In this document: positions 18,712 to 27,180 of the stretch, piece by piece
How positions within the stretch are numbered: position 1 is the first letter of the stretch
How the letters are laid out: the number at the start of each line of letters is the position of its first letter
NCBI GenBank assembly: GCA_963792125.1
Contig: CAWBVA010000013.1
Coordinates: 411,092-475,091 of the forward strand
DNA from: Methanocella_A sp963792125
Lineage (GTDB): Archaea > Halobacteriota > Methanocellia > Methanocellales > Methanocellaceae
Direction of reading: 5' to 3'
Length of the DNA stretch: 64,000 nucleotides
Translations under genes and position numbers: made by a program
The notes under the pieces: model-generated
Told to the model about the DNA's origin: nothing
Databases searched by the model: none
The model's input: the letters and a program-made list of their open reading frames with translations, nothing else

Positions 18712-19601
18712 TTACAATGGACGACCCGATCGTCTGGCAGATCGCCATACCGGTCGTGCTGCTCATCCTGGCGCCGTTCATCGGCGGCCTGCTCACGGGC
18801 ATAGACCGAAAGCTGACCGCACGTCTCCAGAACCGCACCGGCCCGCCAATCACGCAGCCGTTCTACGACGTGCTGAAGCTGTTCGGCAAGGAGGACAAGA
18901 TCGTCAACAAGACGTACCTCGTCTTCGCGGTCGCATACCTGCTGACGGTTGTGCTGTCAACGGCGCTGCTGCTGTTCCACTACGACCTGCTGGTCATCAC
19001 GTTCATCTTCGGCCTGTCTTTCATCTTCCTGGTGCTGGCCGGGTACAGCGTGCGGTCGCAGTTCAGCTTTGTGGGGTCGAACCGCGAATTGCTCCAGATG
19101 CTCACCTATGAGCCCATCCTGCTGCTGGTCGTATTCCTGGACCGGCTGGTGACAGGAAGCTTCCAGATCGACGCGATCTGGAGCTTCACGGAGCCCGCGA
19201 AGACCCAGCCGCTGCTGTACACGCTGCCGCTGGCGCTGATGGCGCTCTTCCTCATCCTGCCCATCCAGTTCAGGAAGTCGCCCTACGACATCGCCGAAGC
19301 GCACCAGGAGATCGCGCAGGGCCCGGTGACCGAGTATACCGGGAAGTTCCTGGGGCTGATTACCATCGCCCACTTCTTCGAGATCTTCTTCGTACTCTGG
19401 TTCATCGGCCTGTACTTCGTGCAGAACTGGGCCGTGCGGCTGGGGCTGATGGCACTGGCATTCCTGTTCTCGATCGTCGTGGACAATGTGACGGCCAGGC
19501 TGCGCGTGGACCAGATGATCAAACAAGTATACATAATCGGGCTCCTACTCATCATTGTGAACCTCGCATACATCCTGATCACCGGGAGGTGGATTGCATG
19601 A
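18708..19601 (+). CDS. echB: Ech hydrogenase subunit B (NuoH-like)
   Basis: 297 residues with about 8 transmembrane helices. The NuoH/EchB signatures are GIDRKLTARLQNRTGPP near residue 27, the loop FRKSPYDIAEAHQEIAQGP near residue 188 and a charged final loop. It joins the soluble hydrogenase module to the membrane arm. It overlaps EchA by ATGA and EchC likewise, consistent with one tightly coupled transcript. Confidence 0.92.
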   Translation: MITMDDPIVWQIAIPVVLLILAPFIGGLLTGIDRKLTARLQNRTGPPITQPFYDVLKLFGKEDKIVNKTYLVFAVAYLLTVVLSTALLLFHYDLLVITFIFGLSFIFLVLAGYSVRSQFSFVGSNRELLQMLTYEPILLLVVFLDRLVTGSFQIDAIWSFTEPAKTQPLLYTLPLALMALFLILPIQFRKSPYDIAEAHQEIAQGPVTEYTGKFLGLITIAHFFEIFFVLWFIGLYFVQNWAVRLGLMALAFLFSIVVDNVTARLRVDQMIKQVYIIGLLLIIVNLAYILITGRWIA

Positions 19602-20067
19602 GCCTGACTGAGCTTTCACGAAAGAAATCGCCCTGGGTCATTCACGTAGGCACCGGAGGCTGTAACGGCTGCGACCTCGAGATCCTGGCGTGTCTCACGC
19701 CGCAGGTTCGACGTGAGCAGGTTCGGCGTCATGAGCACGGGCAATCCCAAGCACGCCGACGTCATGCTCGTGGTCGGCCCGGTGACGCTGAAGTACAGGG
19801 AGATCATCACGAACCTGTACAACCAGATGCCTGACCCGAAGATCGTCATCGCAGTCGGGTACCTGCGCCAGCACAGGCGGTATCTACCAGGGCTGTTATG
19901 GCCACGGCGGGTCGCTGGACAAGGTCATACCCGTGGACGTATACATTCCCGGATGCAACGTGAGGCCCGAGGCGGTCATCGACGGCCTTGTGCTCGGCCT
20001 GGACATACTTAACGAGAAGGAACGGAAAATTCTTGAGGATAAGAAAAAGTCGAAGGGGGGAGCGTAA
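19598..20067 (+). CDS. echC: Ech hydrogenase small subunit (EchC, NuoB-like), two frame breaks
   Basis: ATG 19598 overlaps the EchB stop. The protein would be about 155 residues with the [4Fe-4S] ligands of the hydrogenase small subunit: GTGGCNGCDLEILA at residues about 17-30, the STGNPKHADV strand, TCASTGGIYQGCYG and the final cysteine of YIPGCNVRPEA. The reading frame shifts twice: near 19702 (one extra base in ccgcagg) and at 19860 (an extra t in gggtacc). Both repairs restore textbook EchC. The subunit passes electrons between ferredoxin clusters and the NiFe site. All four cluster cysteines are present after repair. Confidence 0.85.
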
Positions 20068-20412
20068 ATGGACGTGAAGACAGTCACCCAGCAGGAGATG
20101 CAGGACGTGGCCCGGCGCCTGAAGGCGGCCGGCACCCGGCTCATCACTATCGTGGGCTACGATGCCGGCGATGCCATACAGGTATCGTACTTCTTCCAGC
20201 AGTTCCCGACAGGAACTGCCGAAGTCTACCGCGTCGTGGTGCCCAAGCACGGCGGCAACGAGGAAGTGGACAGCATCACGCCCATATTCCCTGCGGCGTA
20301 CATAGCGGAGAACGAGGCCGCGGAGATGTTCGGCATCAAGATCAAAGACATCCCGGGCAGGTTCTTCCTGCCCGATAGCATTACATCGCCCCTGAGGAGG
20401 AAAGCGCCATGA
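20068..20412 (+). CDS. echD: Ech hydrogenase subunit D (NuoC-like)
   Basis: 114 residues starting directly after the EchC stop. NuoC/30-kDa-subunit pattern: PIFPAAYIAENEAAEMFGIK followed by DIPGRFFLPD. A soluble scaffold subunit with no cofactor. Its stop overlaps the EchE start by ATGA. Confidence 0.9.
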   Translation: MDVKTVTQQEMQDVARRLKAAGTRLITIVGYDAGDAIQVSYFFQQFPTGTAEVYRVVVPKHGGNEEVDSITPIFPAAYIAENEAAEMFGIKIKDIPGRFFLPDSITSPLRRKAP

Positions 20413-21488
20413 AGACCACCATACAGTTCGGCCCACAGCACCCCGTGTGGATAGAGCCGATACGGCTGAAGCTCACCATGGACGGCGAGATCGTCAAGGA
20501 CTGCCAGCTTGAGGCAGGCTACGTCCACCGCGGCCTGGAGAAGAAGTTCGAATGGGACTACAACAAGGGCGCATACCTCTCGGAGCGCGTCTGCGGCATC
20601 TGCACCCAGCACCACTCCACCTGTTATTGTCTCGCCGTCGAGGGCACTATGAACCTCGAGATCCCGCGCAGGGCGGCCGTCATCCGCACGATTATGCTGG
20701 AGCTGGAAAGGCTGCACAGCCACCTTCTGGCCATCGGCCTGACGCTTGAGTCCATCGGCTTCGAGAACCTGTTCATGCTCTGCTTCCGGGACCGTGAGAT
20801 AGTGCTGGACATGTTCGAGCGTACCACCGGCAACCGGGTGCTCCACGGCATCAACATCGTGGGAGGCGTCATCCGCAACGTCGGCCCGGAGATGGCGAAG
20901 GAGCTCAGCGACTTCTGCGACCTCATGGAGAAGAAATGCCTGGACCTGAAGGACATGATCCTGAAGAGCTACACGATTAAGGAACGCATGCAGGGCGTCG
21001 GCATCATGAGCGAGGCGCTCGCGAAAGACCTCTGCGTGGTCGGCCCTGTGGCGAGAGGCAGCAATGTGCCCTACGACGTCAGGACGGTCGCTCCGTACCT
21101 GTTGTACGGCGAGCTGAAGATGAAGCCAGTCGTGGAGACGTCCGGCGACTGCTGGGCCCGCTCCGTGGTCCGCGTCCGGGAACTGTTCCAGTCAATTGAC
21201 CTGATACGGCAGCTTATTCCCATGCTGGCGGAAGCCGGCGAGGACATCTTCGCCAAGTCCAAGACACTGCCGGAGACCGAGGCCTTCGCGCGTGTGGAGC
21301 CGCCGAGAGGCGAATTGTTCTACTACGCGAAGGGCAAGAAGTCCAAGGAGATGGACCGGGTCAAGATACGCACGTCTACCTACGCCAACGGGCCGGGCAT
21401 CGTCCCGCTGATCAAGGGCGCGCACCTGGCGGACGTCGGGCTGATCACGATCACGTTCGACCCGTGCATCGGGTGCTTTGACAGGTGA
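20409..21488 (+). CDS. echE: Ech hydrogenase large subunit (EchE, NuoD-like)
   Basis: 359 residues with both NiFe-binding pairs of cysteines: RVCGICTQHH near residue 60 and DPCIGCFDR at the C-terminus. GPQHPVW near the N-terminus and GYVHRGLEKK follow the group 4 hydrogenase/NuoD pattern. The gene stops right after the C-terminal motif, so no protease-cleaved tail is expected, or only a very short one. It catalyses H2/proton conversion coupled to ferredoxin. Confidence 0.93.
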   Translation: MKTTIQFGPQHPVWIEPIRLKLTMDGEIVKDCQLEAGYVHRGLEKKFEWDYNKGAYLSERVCGICTQHHSTCYCLAVEGTMNLEIPRRAAVIRTIMLELERLHSHLLAIGLTLESIGFENLFMLCFRDREIVLDMFERTTGNRVLHGINIVGGVIRNVGPEMAKELSDFCDLMEKKCLDLKDMILKSYTIKERMQGVGIMSEALAKDLCVVGPVARGSNVPYDVRTVAPYLLYGELKMKPVVETSGDCWARSVVRVRELFQSIDLIRQLIPMLAEAGEDIFAKSKTLPETEAFARVEPPRGELFYYAKGKKSKEMDRVKIRTSTYANGPGIVPLIKGAHLADVGLITITFDPCIGCFDR

Positions 21489-21492
21489 TACC

Positions 21493-21954
21493 ATGCTGAA
21501 GATACTTGAGAACATCGGTAAAAACCTGTTGAGCAAACCGTACACCTCGAACTACCCGTTCACGCCCTACCAGCACTTCCCGGGCGTGCGGGCCGACGTG
21601 ACCTTCGACGGCACCAAGTGCATCCTGTGCGGGCTGTGCCAGCGGTCCTGCCCTGCGGATTGCATCCTCATCCACAAGGAAGAGGAGCAGGTAGAGTACC
21701 TCAATACGCAGTGCATCCGCTGCGGCTATTGCGTGCGTGTCTGCCCGACCAACGCCATCTCGCAGAACGAGGTATACACGAAGCCGTCCAGGCAGCGGCT
21801 GACCGTATACACAAAGGTCACCAACGAGAACGCGCCCGTGATCAAGAAGCGCAAGGCTGCCGAGGCCGCGAAGAAGGCGACGGCGGAGAAGCCTGCCACG
21901 ACCGAGACCGGACCGGCGAAGCCCGCGGGCGAGGAAAAGAAGACGGGCGCGTAA
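21493..21954 (+). CDS. echF: Ech hydrogenase ferredoxin subunit (EchF, NuoI-like)
   Basis: About 153 residues from ATG 21493; the upstream GTG-frame start overlaps EchE. Two [4Fe-4S] motifs, CILCGLCQRSCPADC near residue 41 and CIRCGYCVRVCPTNA near residue 74, are followed by a low-complexity Ala/Lys/Glu/Pro tail of about 40 residues. The ferredoxin part links soluble ferredoxin to EchC. The tail is longer than in a minimal EchF and may be a docking or disordered segment (inference). Confidence 0.9.
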   Translation: MLKILENIGKNLLSKPYTSNYPFTPYQHFPGVRADVTFDGTKCILCGLCQRSCPADCILIHKEEEQVEYLNTQCIRCGYCVRVCPTNAISQNEVYTKPSRQRLTVYTKVTNENAPVIKKRKAAEAAKKATAEKPATTETGPAKPAGEEKKTGA

Positions 21955-22401
21955 GCCTGTCTTCTCATCTATTTTAGTCATTCTGTATTTTTATACTGGC
22001 CGATAAGGCATTCAATACAGATGTACAGCAGAGTCCACAGGGTACATGAGTCGTTATGTCAGGTCCACCGCATACGTCATCCATACTGTGAACTCTGTGT
22101 CGGATACCTTATCCGTATACAACATTTCCAATGCATAATTTCGGACCGGCAGCCGCTCGCGCGCGTACAATGTAGGGTTCGGCTTCCGGTTGTCATGATC
22201 GGCTGTCATAAAAAGCGCAGACAGGCCTTACAGGTTCCTGACCGGTTAAATATGCCTGCGAATGCATTTTTTCGGCACTTTTCTTTTCCTAACGATTATT
22301 ATGGTACGGGCCTTAATCTCTCTTAGATACCGGGATGGATGATCGGATTGCTCAATTAGCGAGACTCATCCATGGCCAATCGTATAGCGATCAATTGACA
22401 G
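21955..22401 (+). other. Intergenic region without a convincing gene
   Basis: A frame at 22021-22326 has no ribosome site and an atypical composition and is not supported. I see no tRNA-like fold or CRISPR. Pyrimidine-rich and AT-rich stretches near 22255-22320 could hold the promoter of the next gene. Confidence 0.4.
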
Positions 22402-22410
22402 GTGATGGAA

Positions 22411-22779
22411 ATGGCATTATTCAGGAGAGCAAGGAGAGAAGACCTGGCCAGCAGGCTGGAGCGTAAAGGCAGCGAGCTGTCCCAGACGGCTGCGGAGAAG
22501 GGCGCGGAGACGAGCCGCAGGGTTTCGGACATCCTCCGGCGGGCGTCGGAAGATATCCGGTCCATGGAAGTGGGCGACTACCGGGAACGCGTCATGGGTG
22601 CGGTGGACATCGGCCCGCGAAAAGGTGGACGACACCGCCGATATGGCCAGGGACAACATCCGCTCCCACCCGCTGGCCAGCGTCGCAATGGCCGCGGGCA
22701 TGGGCATGCTCCATGGGCCGCAATCAGCCTGATGGGCAGCTACGGGCGGCCAGTAAATACAGGGAATACCGAGTATTGA
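22411..22779 (+). CDS. DUF883/ElaB-like small membrane-anchored protein, frame broken
   Basis: The repaired product is about 121 residues: a charged amphipathic helix rich in Arg/Glu/Ser, then SHPLASVAMAAGMGML followed by AAISLMG, the one-helix C-terminal anchor typical of DUF883 (ElaB/YqjD-like) proteins. The frame breaks near 22611 (an extra g in atcggccc) and near 22709-22720 (two extra bases). The total of three extra bases explains why the first and last parts share a frame. ATG 22411 has GGTGA upstream. Family members tether to the membrane and may bind ribosomes; the archaeal role is unknown. Confidence 0.6.
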   Translation: MALFRRARREDLASRLERKGSELSQTAAEKGAETSRRVSDILRRASEDIRSMEVGDYRERVMGAVDIGPRKGGRHRRYGQGQHPLPPAGQRRNGRGHGHAPWAAISLMGSYGRPVNTGNTEY

Positions 22780-22885
22780 CGCAGGAGCCCTTCGGGGCTC
22801 CTCGCCGATTTTTTTACGGGCACTGAAATTTATAAGTATATTAACGTGCATATTCTATTAGCTTACAGTGCAGGGATAGCTAGCC

Positions 22886-23539
22886 ATGGACCCGGGAAAA
22901 AAGCGCATTCTGGTCACCGACGACGAACGTGACATAGTCGATATCATTACAGGCATGCTGCAGCGATCGGGCTACGCCACGCTCAAAGCGTATAGCGGCG
23001 AAGAGTGCATCCGCCAGGCGATCGCCGATAAGCCCGACCTCATTTTCCTGGATATCATGATGGAGACTATGGACGGCTGGGAAGTGGCGTCGTACATCAA
23101 GGGCGACCCTGCCACCAAAGACATACCCATCATCATGGTCACCTCGAAGCCGCTCACCCTGGAGGACGTCCAGGAGCGGAGTGTGCTCATCGAGAACTAC
23201 ATCATGAAGCCGGTGAACTCCGCCACGCTGCGAGACGCCATCGACGAGGTCTTCACCGCCCACACCCGTATCGAGCGCACCCTGGAGATGGCCCGCAAGT
23301 CCGGCGTGGCCGACGAGATCATAGAGAAGTACAAAGGCAAGTACGCAGCCCTCAGCGACCAGTACCGCCGGCAGCAGAAGCTGATGACCATGCTGCCGCA
23401 GATATACACCCAGAAGAAGGTCAGCAATAACCCGGCCTACGGTAATATGATGGCAAGCATGCGCAAGGGGCTGGAGCTGCAGGAAAAAGAGCTGAAGCGG
23501 CTCGAGAAGATCCTGACCACGCCCGCAAGCGATAAATAA
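22886..23539 (+). CDS. Response regulator with C-terminal helical region
   Basis: 217 residues. The CheY-like receiver has the acidic pair DDE near residue 12, phospho-acceptor Asp in FLDIMM near residue 55, VTSK near 86 and the KP pair in IMKPV near 109. The C-terminal 90 residues are a charged coiled-coil-like helix rich in Lys/Glu/Gln, not a known DNA-binding output. A TATA element is at about 22828-22840. It could be a partner of hybrid or orphan kinases such as that at 31191-34268 (inference only). Confidence 0.8.
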   Translation: MDPGKKRILVTDDERDIVDIITGMLQRSGYATLKAYSGEECIRQAIADKPDLIFLDIMMETMDGWEVASYIKGDPATKDIPIIMVTSKPLTLEDVQERSVLIENYIMKPVNSATLRDAIDEVFTAHTRIERTLEMARKSGVADEIIEKYKGKYAALSDQYRRQQKLMTMLPQIYTQKKVSNNPAYGNMMASMRKGLELQEKELKRLEKILTTPASDK

Positions 23540-23599
23540 CTGGCTCCCAAGATTAAAAAGATGTTTTTGATCATCCAGCGAAGCAGCTTACTATACTAT

Positions 23600-23809
23600 G
23601 CGACCCCTGTCACGCTCGCCAAGGGCGCCAAGAAGCCAAGGCGCCAAGTTTTGTAAGATTATGCATCCTAATCATTTTTATCGGCGTAATTGCGGCTGCT
23701 CACATGTGCGAAAGCCTGTCGCTAACAAAATTCGGGGTCTGCGGTTATATTAAAATCGTCTTGGCGCTCTTGGCTACTTGGCGCCCTTGGCGAGCGTGAC
23801 AGGGGTCGC
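23600..23809 (+). repeat. Inverted-repeat hairpin with about 49-bp arms (GCCAAGG units)
   Basis: The left arm 23600-23648 and right arm 23760-23809 are reverse complements with one mismatch and one indel. Each starts GCGACCCCTGTCACGCTCGC at the outer end and contains repeats of CGCCAAGG. The centre of about 110 bases is not coding. It lies between two convergent genes. No transposase is seen; it could be a MITE-like element or an RNA hairpin acting as a two-way terminator. Confidence 0.8.
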
Positions 23810-23860
23810 AAACTAATGAAACAGCATGCTACGCCTTCCGATCAATACAATAGAAAGGAT

Positions 23861-24259
23861 TTACAATATCTTCTTGCCCGCGTCCGGCCCGCCCTTGACC
23901 ATGAACACATCGGTGACCTTGATCACGACCGCCGACTTGGGGTTCAGCTTGGGTGAGAAGCTGTGTACCCAGGCGACGTCGTCCTCGAAGACTTTGTCGC
24001 CCTTGTGGACCGCGGCCGTGCCCTTGATCTGGTAGCCGCCCTTCTCGCCCCAGTACGAGATGGCGACGTGCGGGTTCTCCTCCAGGTTCTTCAGCGTCTT
24101 GCCGAAGTACTGGTCCGAGACGAGGATGGTCTCGTCGTCCAGCACCTTCAATGCCTTGATCGGCACCGCGTTGGGTACGCCTGCCTTCGAGCTCGTAGCG
24201 AAGAAGTAGACGGTGCCCATCGATATCGTATCTTTGATCTCCTGTGTCAGTTTGACCAT
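23861..24259 (-). CDS. Pyridoxamine 5'-phosphate oxidase-like FMN-binding protein
   Basis: 132 residues with the split-barrel flavin fold: FFATSSKAGVPNAVPIKA near residue 20, a central SDQYFGKTLKNLEENPHVA and the final IKVTDVFM strand. Proteins of this size in archaea are FMN- or F420-binding and act as small reductases; the substrate is unknown. A TATA-like element lies at about 24300-24315 on the minus strand. Confidence 0.8.
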   Translation of the reverse strand: MVKLTQEIKDTISMGTVYFFATSSKAGVPNAVPIKALKVLDDETILVSDQYFGKTLKNLEENPHVAISYWGEKGGYQIKGTAAVHKGDKVFEDDVAWVHSFSPKLNPKSAVVIKVTDVFMVKGGPDAGKKIL

Positions 24260-24428
24260 GTGATTTCCTCCCGTACGATCGTTTGTATGCGCCGGACTAT
24301 TAATGTTTTTATTCTCTTGACCGATTTTTAGTCGTTAATTGGAAAAATTACGCCCGAAAGTTCCGCTTTGGTCGAGCCTTCGCGAATGATCGACAGCCAT
24401 AATACCAATCGTCGCCATATTTCACCTC

Positions 24429-24746
24429 ATGGACCGGATCATCATCAACGTCGTAGACAAGAAGACAGAGTTCGTGAAACGCATCGTACTGGAGATCAGC
24501 GCAAAGCTGTCGAACTGCGACTTCATCACCATCGGCGAAGACATCATGTTCGACAAGGACACGGACTTCCTGACGTTCGGCATCGACGTGACCGGCCACA
24601 CGAACCAGCTTGCGGTAGTTACCGGCGAAGGCCACGAGCAGCAGGGACAGGCGCTCTACGACGCTATCCTCGTGGAGTTGAAGGGTAAGTTCGACGTCGT
24701 CAACGAGGACGAGGTGCAGATCTGGCTCCGGGAGAAAGGCCTCTAG
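24429..24746 (+). CDS. Small protein of unknown function
   Basis: 105 residues, acidic, with an alternating alpha/beta pattern (MDRIIINVVDKKTEF start and a repeated hydrophobic/charged rhythm). No motif recognised. It has its own start with no strong ribosome site and ends at the edge of an inverted-repeat element. Codon use and composition look like a real gene. Confidence 0.55.
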   Translation: MDRIIINVVDKKTEFVKRIVLEISAKLSNCDFITIGEDIMFDKDTDFLTFGIDVTGHTNQLAVVTGEGHEQQGQALYDAILVELKGKFDVVNEDEVQIWLREKGL

Positions 24747-24749
24747 GTT

Positions 24750-24903
24750 CAGAGGGCACGGAGACTACTCTCCCACAGGGGACACAGAGGCCACAGAGGA
24801 CTTTTAACAGGGCTCTCTCACATCAGCCATTTTCGATAAAATCCTCTGTGCCAGTCCTCTGTGTCCCCTGTGGTGAATCTCCGTGCCCTCCCAAACCTAG
24901 ACC
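24750..24903 (+). repeat. Long inverted-repeat element of CACAGAGG units (copy 2)
   Basis: The arms at 24751-24806 and 24841-24903 pair over most of their length (AGAGGGCACGGAGA at the left outer end and TCTCCGTGCCCTC at the right). The centre carries catcagccattttcgat, related to copies 1 and 3. It lies between two plus-strand genes. Confidence 0.8.
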
Positions 24904-24941
24904 TCCTGTTAACATGCAATGCAATCGATAATAATGAAAGG

Positions 24942-24952
24942 ACTTTTATATC
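24942..24952 (+). promoter_or_regulatory. TATA box of the MBL hydrolase gene
   Basis: ACTTTTATATC lies 23-33 bases before ATG 24975; transcription would begin at the start codon. Confidence 0.5.
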
Positions 24953-24974
24953 ATAGGCATGCATATTATTAGCG

Positions 24975-25781
24975 ATGTCTGAGATCACGTTCCTCGGCAC
25001 AGCCGGGGGCAGGATGGTCGTCACCAGCCAGCTCCGCAAGAGCGGCGGCATGTGGCTGGAACTGAACGGCAAGGACATCCTGCTCGACCCGGGGCCAGGG
25101 TGCCTGATGAGGTCGGTGGATCTTGGCTTCCACCCGGGCAAGCTTGACTGTATTGTCCTGTCTCACAAACATATCGATCACAGCAACGACATCAACATCA
25201 TGATCGAGGCCATGTCCGGCGGCAGCTTTCGCCCGCGCGGCGTGCTTATAGTGCCCAGAGACGCCCTGGAAGGCGACGACCCGGTAGTCCTGAAGTATGT
25301 GCGAAGCTACATCCGCAACAACATAAAAGTGCTGGGCCCGGAGTTCAAATGGTCGCTGGACGGAGTGCAGATCGAGGCGGCGACGACCATGACGCACGCG
25401 GACGTGGAAGCCTACGGGCTCAAGTTCATGTTCAGCGGCAAGACCCTCGGCTACATCACGGATACCAAGTTCTTCACCGGGCTGCCTGACGCTTTCAAGG
25501 GCTGTGACTGCCTGATCGTCAACATGGTACGCATTACCCACGACGCCCGCTTCGAGCACCTTATCCCGGAGGACGTGATCAAGGTGCTGCGTGTCGCAAA
25601 GCCTAAAGTCGCGCTGCTCAACCATTTCGGCATGCAGGTCGTCAAGGCCGGACCGGACGCGGTAGCACAGCGTATCGAGGCGGCGACCGGTATCCGCACC
25701 ATAGCGGCAGCCGACGGGATGAAGTTCAATTTCGACTCCGGCAAGGCTATAAAAGAGCCGGCTATCAACAATTTTGTTTGA
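24975..25781 (+). CDS. MBL-fold metallo-hydrolase
   Basis: 268 residues. The RNase Z-like beta-lactamase fold opens ITFLGTAGGR; metal motif SHKHIDHSND near residue 57 carries the HxHxDH ligands, TMTHADVE near 137 supplies a His, TDTKFF near 155 the bridging Asp and NHFGMQ near 218 the last His. A hydrolase of phosphodiester or ester bonds; the substrate is not predictable. It follows a TATA box closely and is flanked by repeat elements on both sides. Confidence 0.82.
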   Translation: MSEITFLGTAGGRMVVTSQLRKSGGMWLELNGKDILLDPGPGCLMRSVDLGFHPGKLDCIVLSHKHIDHSNDINIMIEAMSGGSFRPRGVLIVPRDALEGDDPVVLKYVRSYIRNNIKVLGPEFKWSLDGVQIEAATTMTHADVEAYGLKFMFSGKTLGYITDTKFFTGLPDAFKGCDCLIVNMVRITHDARFEHLIPEDVIKVLRVAKPKVALLNHFGMQVVKAGPDAVAQRIEAATGIRTIAAADGMKFNFDSGKAIKEPAINNFV

Positions 25782-25788
25782 TTTTATT

Positions 25789-26034
25789 AGAGGTCTCAGA
25801 GGTTTCTGAGAGGGCACGGAGACTACTTTCACCACAGGGGCCACAGAGGCACAGAGGTATTCACAGAGGACTGTTTTAATAACAGGGCTTTCTCGCATCA
25901 GCCTTTTTCTTTAAAATCCTCTGTGCCGTCCTCTGTGACCTCTGTGTCCTCTGTGGTGAAAGCTCTGCTACCTCACGAAACCTCCGGGACCTCTAAAAAA
26001 GATAGAACTCTGATACCTCTGAGACCTCTATGAC
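25789..26034 (+). repeat. Long inverted-repeat element of CACAGAGG units (copy 3)
   Basis: The longest copy: the left arm from about 25789 to 25873 and the right arm from about 25918 to 26034 contain successive CACAGAGG/CCTCTGTG and AGGTCTCAGAGG-type units. The centre has gcatcagcctttttcttt, the core shared with copies 1 and 2. It sits at the 3' ends of two convergent genes. Confidence 0.8.
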
Positions 26035-26035
26035 C

Positions 26036-26768
26036 TCAACGGGTATGCACCACGATCGTCCCTGCAACTTGATGGGACGCGAGCTGTTTCGTGATCGAAA
26101 AAGAGCAGCATGAGCAGCAGGACGAAGAAGCGGAGTGATGAGGTAAATGAGCACGTTGACGAGGCCCGACGCCGATCTCGGGCCGTCCTCCCGCAGGACC
26201 TTCAGCCCCATGAGATACTTGGCGACGGTGCGGCCGAAGTAGCCTTCGAGCAGGATAGTATAGCATATGACATAGCTGAACGCCGTGACGAAGTAGGTCA
26301 GCAGGATCAGGATCATGACAGCCACGATCCAGCCGGTGACGGTATCGCCCGGCATCTGGACATCGTAGTTCGTGCCGTTCGTGTTCGAGTCGAAGGGGAC
26401 GCCGATCGCCATGAGGAAAAGCATGGTAGGCACTATGAGCAACACAATACCCGCACCTATGATCAGGGCATCGATCAAATAAGCGATCGTCCTGGACAGT
26501 ATCCCGGCTCTGTGAAGGTTACAGGCGTAAGACTTCATGTAGCATGTGGCGATCTGGTCGGAGTGCCCTCGGCGGCTAGCATCCGGATGACGTCCGCGAG
26601 CGTGACCTTCGTGTCGCCCCGCTCTGCTGCCTGGCTCGGAGCTCTCGTAAGAGCACGACCGCAGCTCCTTCTCCACTTCAGTCCGGTCCTTGCCGGACAG
26701 GCTCGTGCGCCCGATGACCGTCCGGATCGGTCTTCGATAGCAACCTTCGCTTCTTCCTTGAATTCCAT
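26036..26768 (-). CDS. HAAS-like/RDD membrane protein, several frame breaks
   Basis: The first ATG at 26768 has GGAGGCGATC upstream. The N-terminal cytoplasmic part (EVEKELRSCSYESSE, then DTKVTLADVIRMLAAEGTP) resembles HAAS/DUF1700 domains that pair with PadR regulators. It leads into an RDD domain: SRTIAYLIDALIIG, a second helix, VTGWIVAVMILILLTYF, YFGRTVAKYLMGLKV and the C-terminal QVAGTIVVHTR. About five frame breaks (near 26730, 26635, 26560, 26126 and 26110) must be repaired to read it, so it is either badly read or decayed. It follows padR in the same operon. RDD proteins are membrane proteins of mostly unknown transport role. Confidence 0.6.
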
Positions 26769-26780
26769 ATCGATCGCCTC

Positions 26781-27128
26781 CTACCGGAACGCCCAGACCT
26801 TTTCCATTGCCTGGCCGTGCCGCTTCCACTCGTTTTTCATCTCATCGAGGAACACTTTCCCTGACGGCGTAATGCTGTAGTACTTGCGCGGCGGCATGCC
26901 GGGCTCCGACTCTTTCCAGTAGCTCACGATCAGGCCGTCCTCTTCGAGGATATGCAGCGCGGGATAGGCATTGCTCTCCTTGAGAGAGAACACGCCGTCT
27001 GTCAGGCGATTCATCTCTCGCGTCAACTCATAGCCATACATGTCCCGCACCTGGAGCAACGATAGCATAGCCAGCCTGGTGCTCCCCTTACGGAGCTCCT
27101 TGATCCACTTTTCAAGTTCCGACTGCAT
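26781..27128 (-). CDS. PadR-family transcriptional regulator
   Basis: 115 residues from ATG 27128: the winged helix begins KGSTRLAMLSLL, then YGYELTREMNR, AYPALHILEEDGLI and the PPRKYYSITPSGK wing. The frame is open further upstream, but that part encodes the end of an ABC permease-like protein. It represses its own operon in well-studied relatives. An inverted repeat at 27149-27171 next to the start is a candidate operator. The RDD/HAAS gene follows 12 bases after its stop, a classic PadR-HAAS pairing. Confidence 0.85.
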   Translation of the reverse strand: MQSELEKWIKELRKGSTRLAMLSLLQVRDMYGYELTREMNRLTDGVFSLKESNAYPALHILEEDGLIVSYWKESEPGMPPRKYYSITPSGKVFLDEMKNEWKRHGQAMEKVWAFR

Positions 27129-27148
27129 GATTCCCGCTCTCATTAGTG

Positions 27149-27171
27149 TACCTATTAATAATATGTAGGTA
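27149..27171 (-). promoter_or_regulatory. Candidate PadR operator
   Basis: TACCTA and TAGGTA form an inverted repeat with an 11-base AT-rich spacer containing TATTAATAATA, which could also serve as the TATA element. It lies 20-43 bases before ATG 27128. Confidence 0.45.
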
Positions 27172-27180
27172 TTAGTATCA

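Noticed and set aside
22021..22326. Plus-strand frame of 101 codons after the ech operon
   Set aside because: No ribosome site, atypical His/Arg/Cys-rich composition and no domain.
23600..23809. Insertion sequence
   Set aside because: There is an inverted repeat but no transposase between or beside the arms; recorded as a repeat only.
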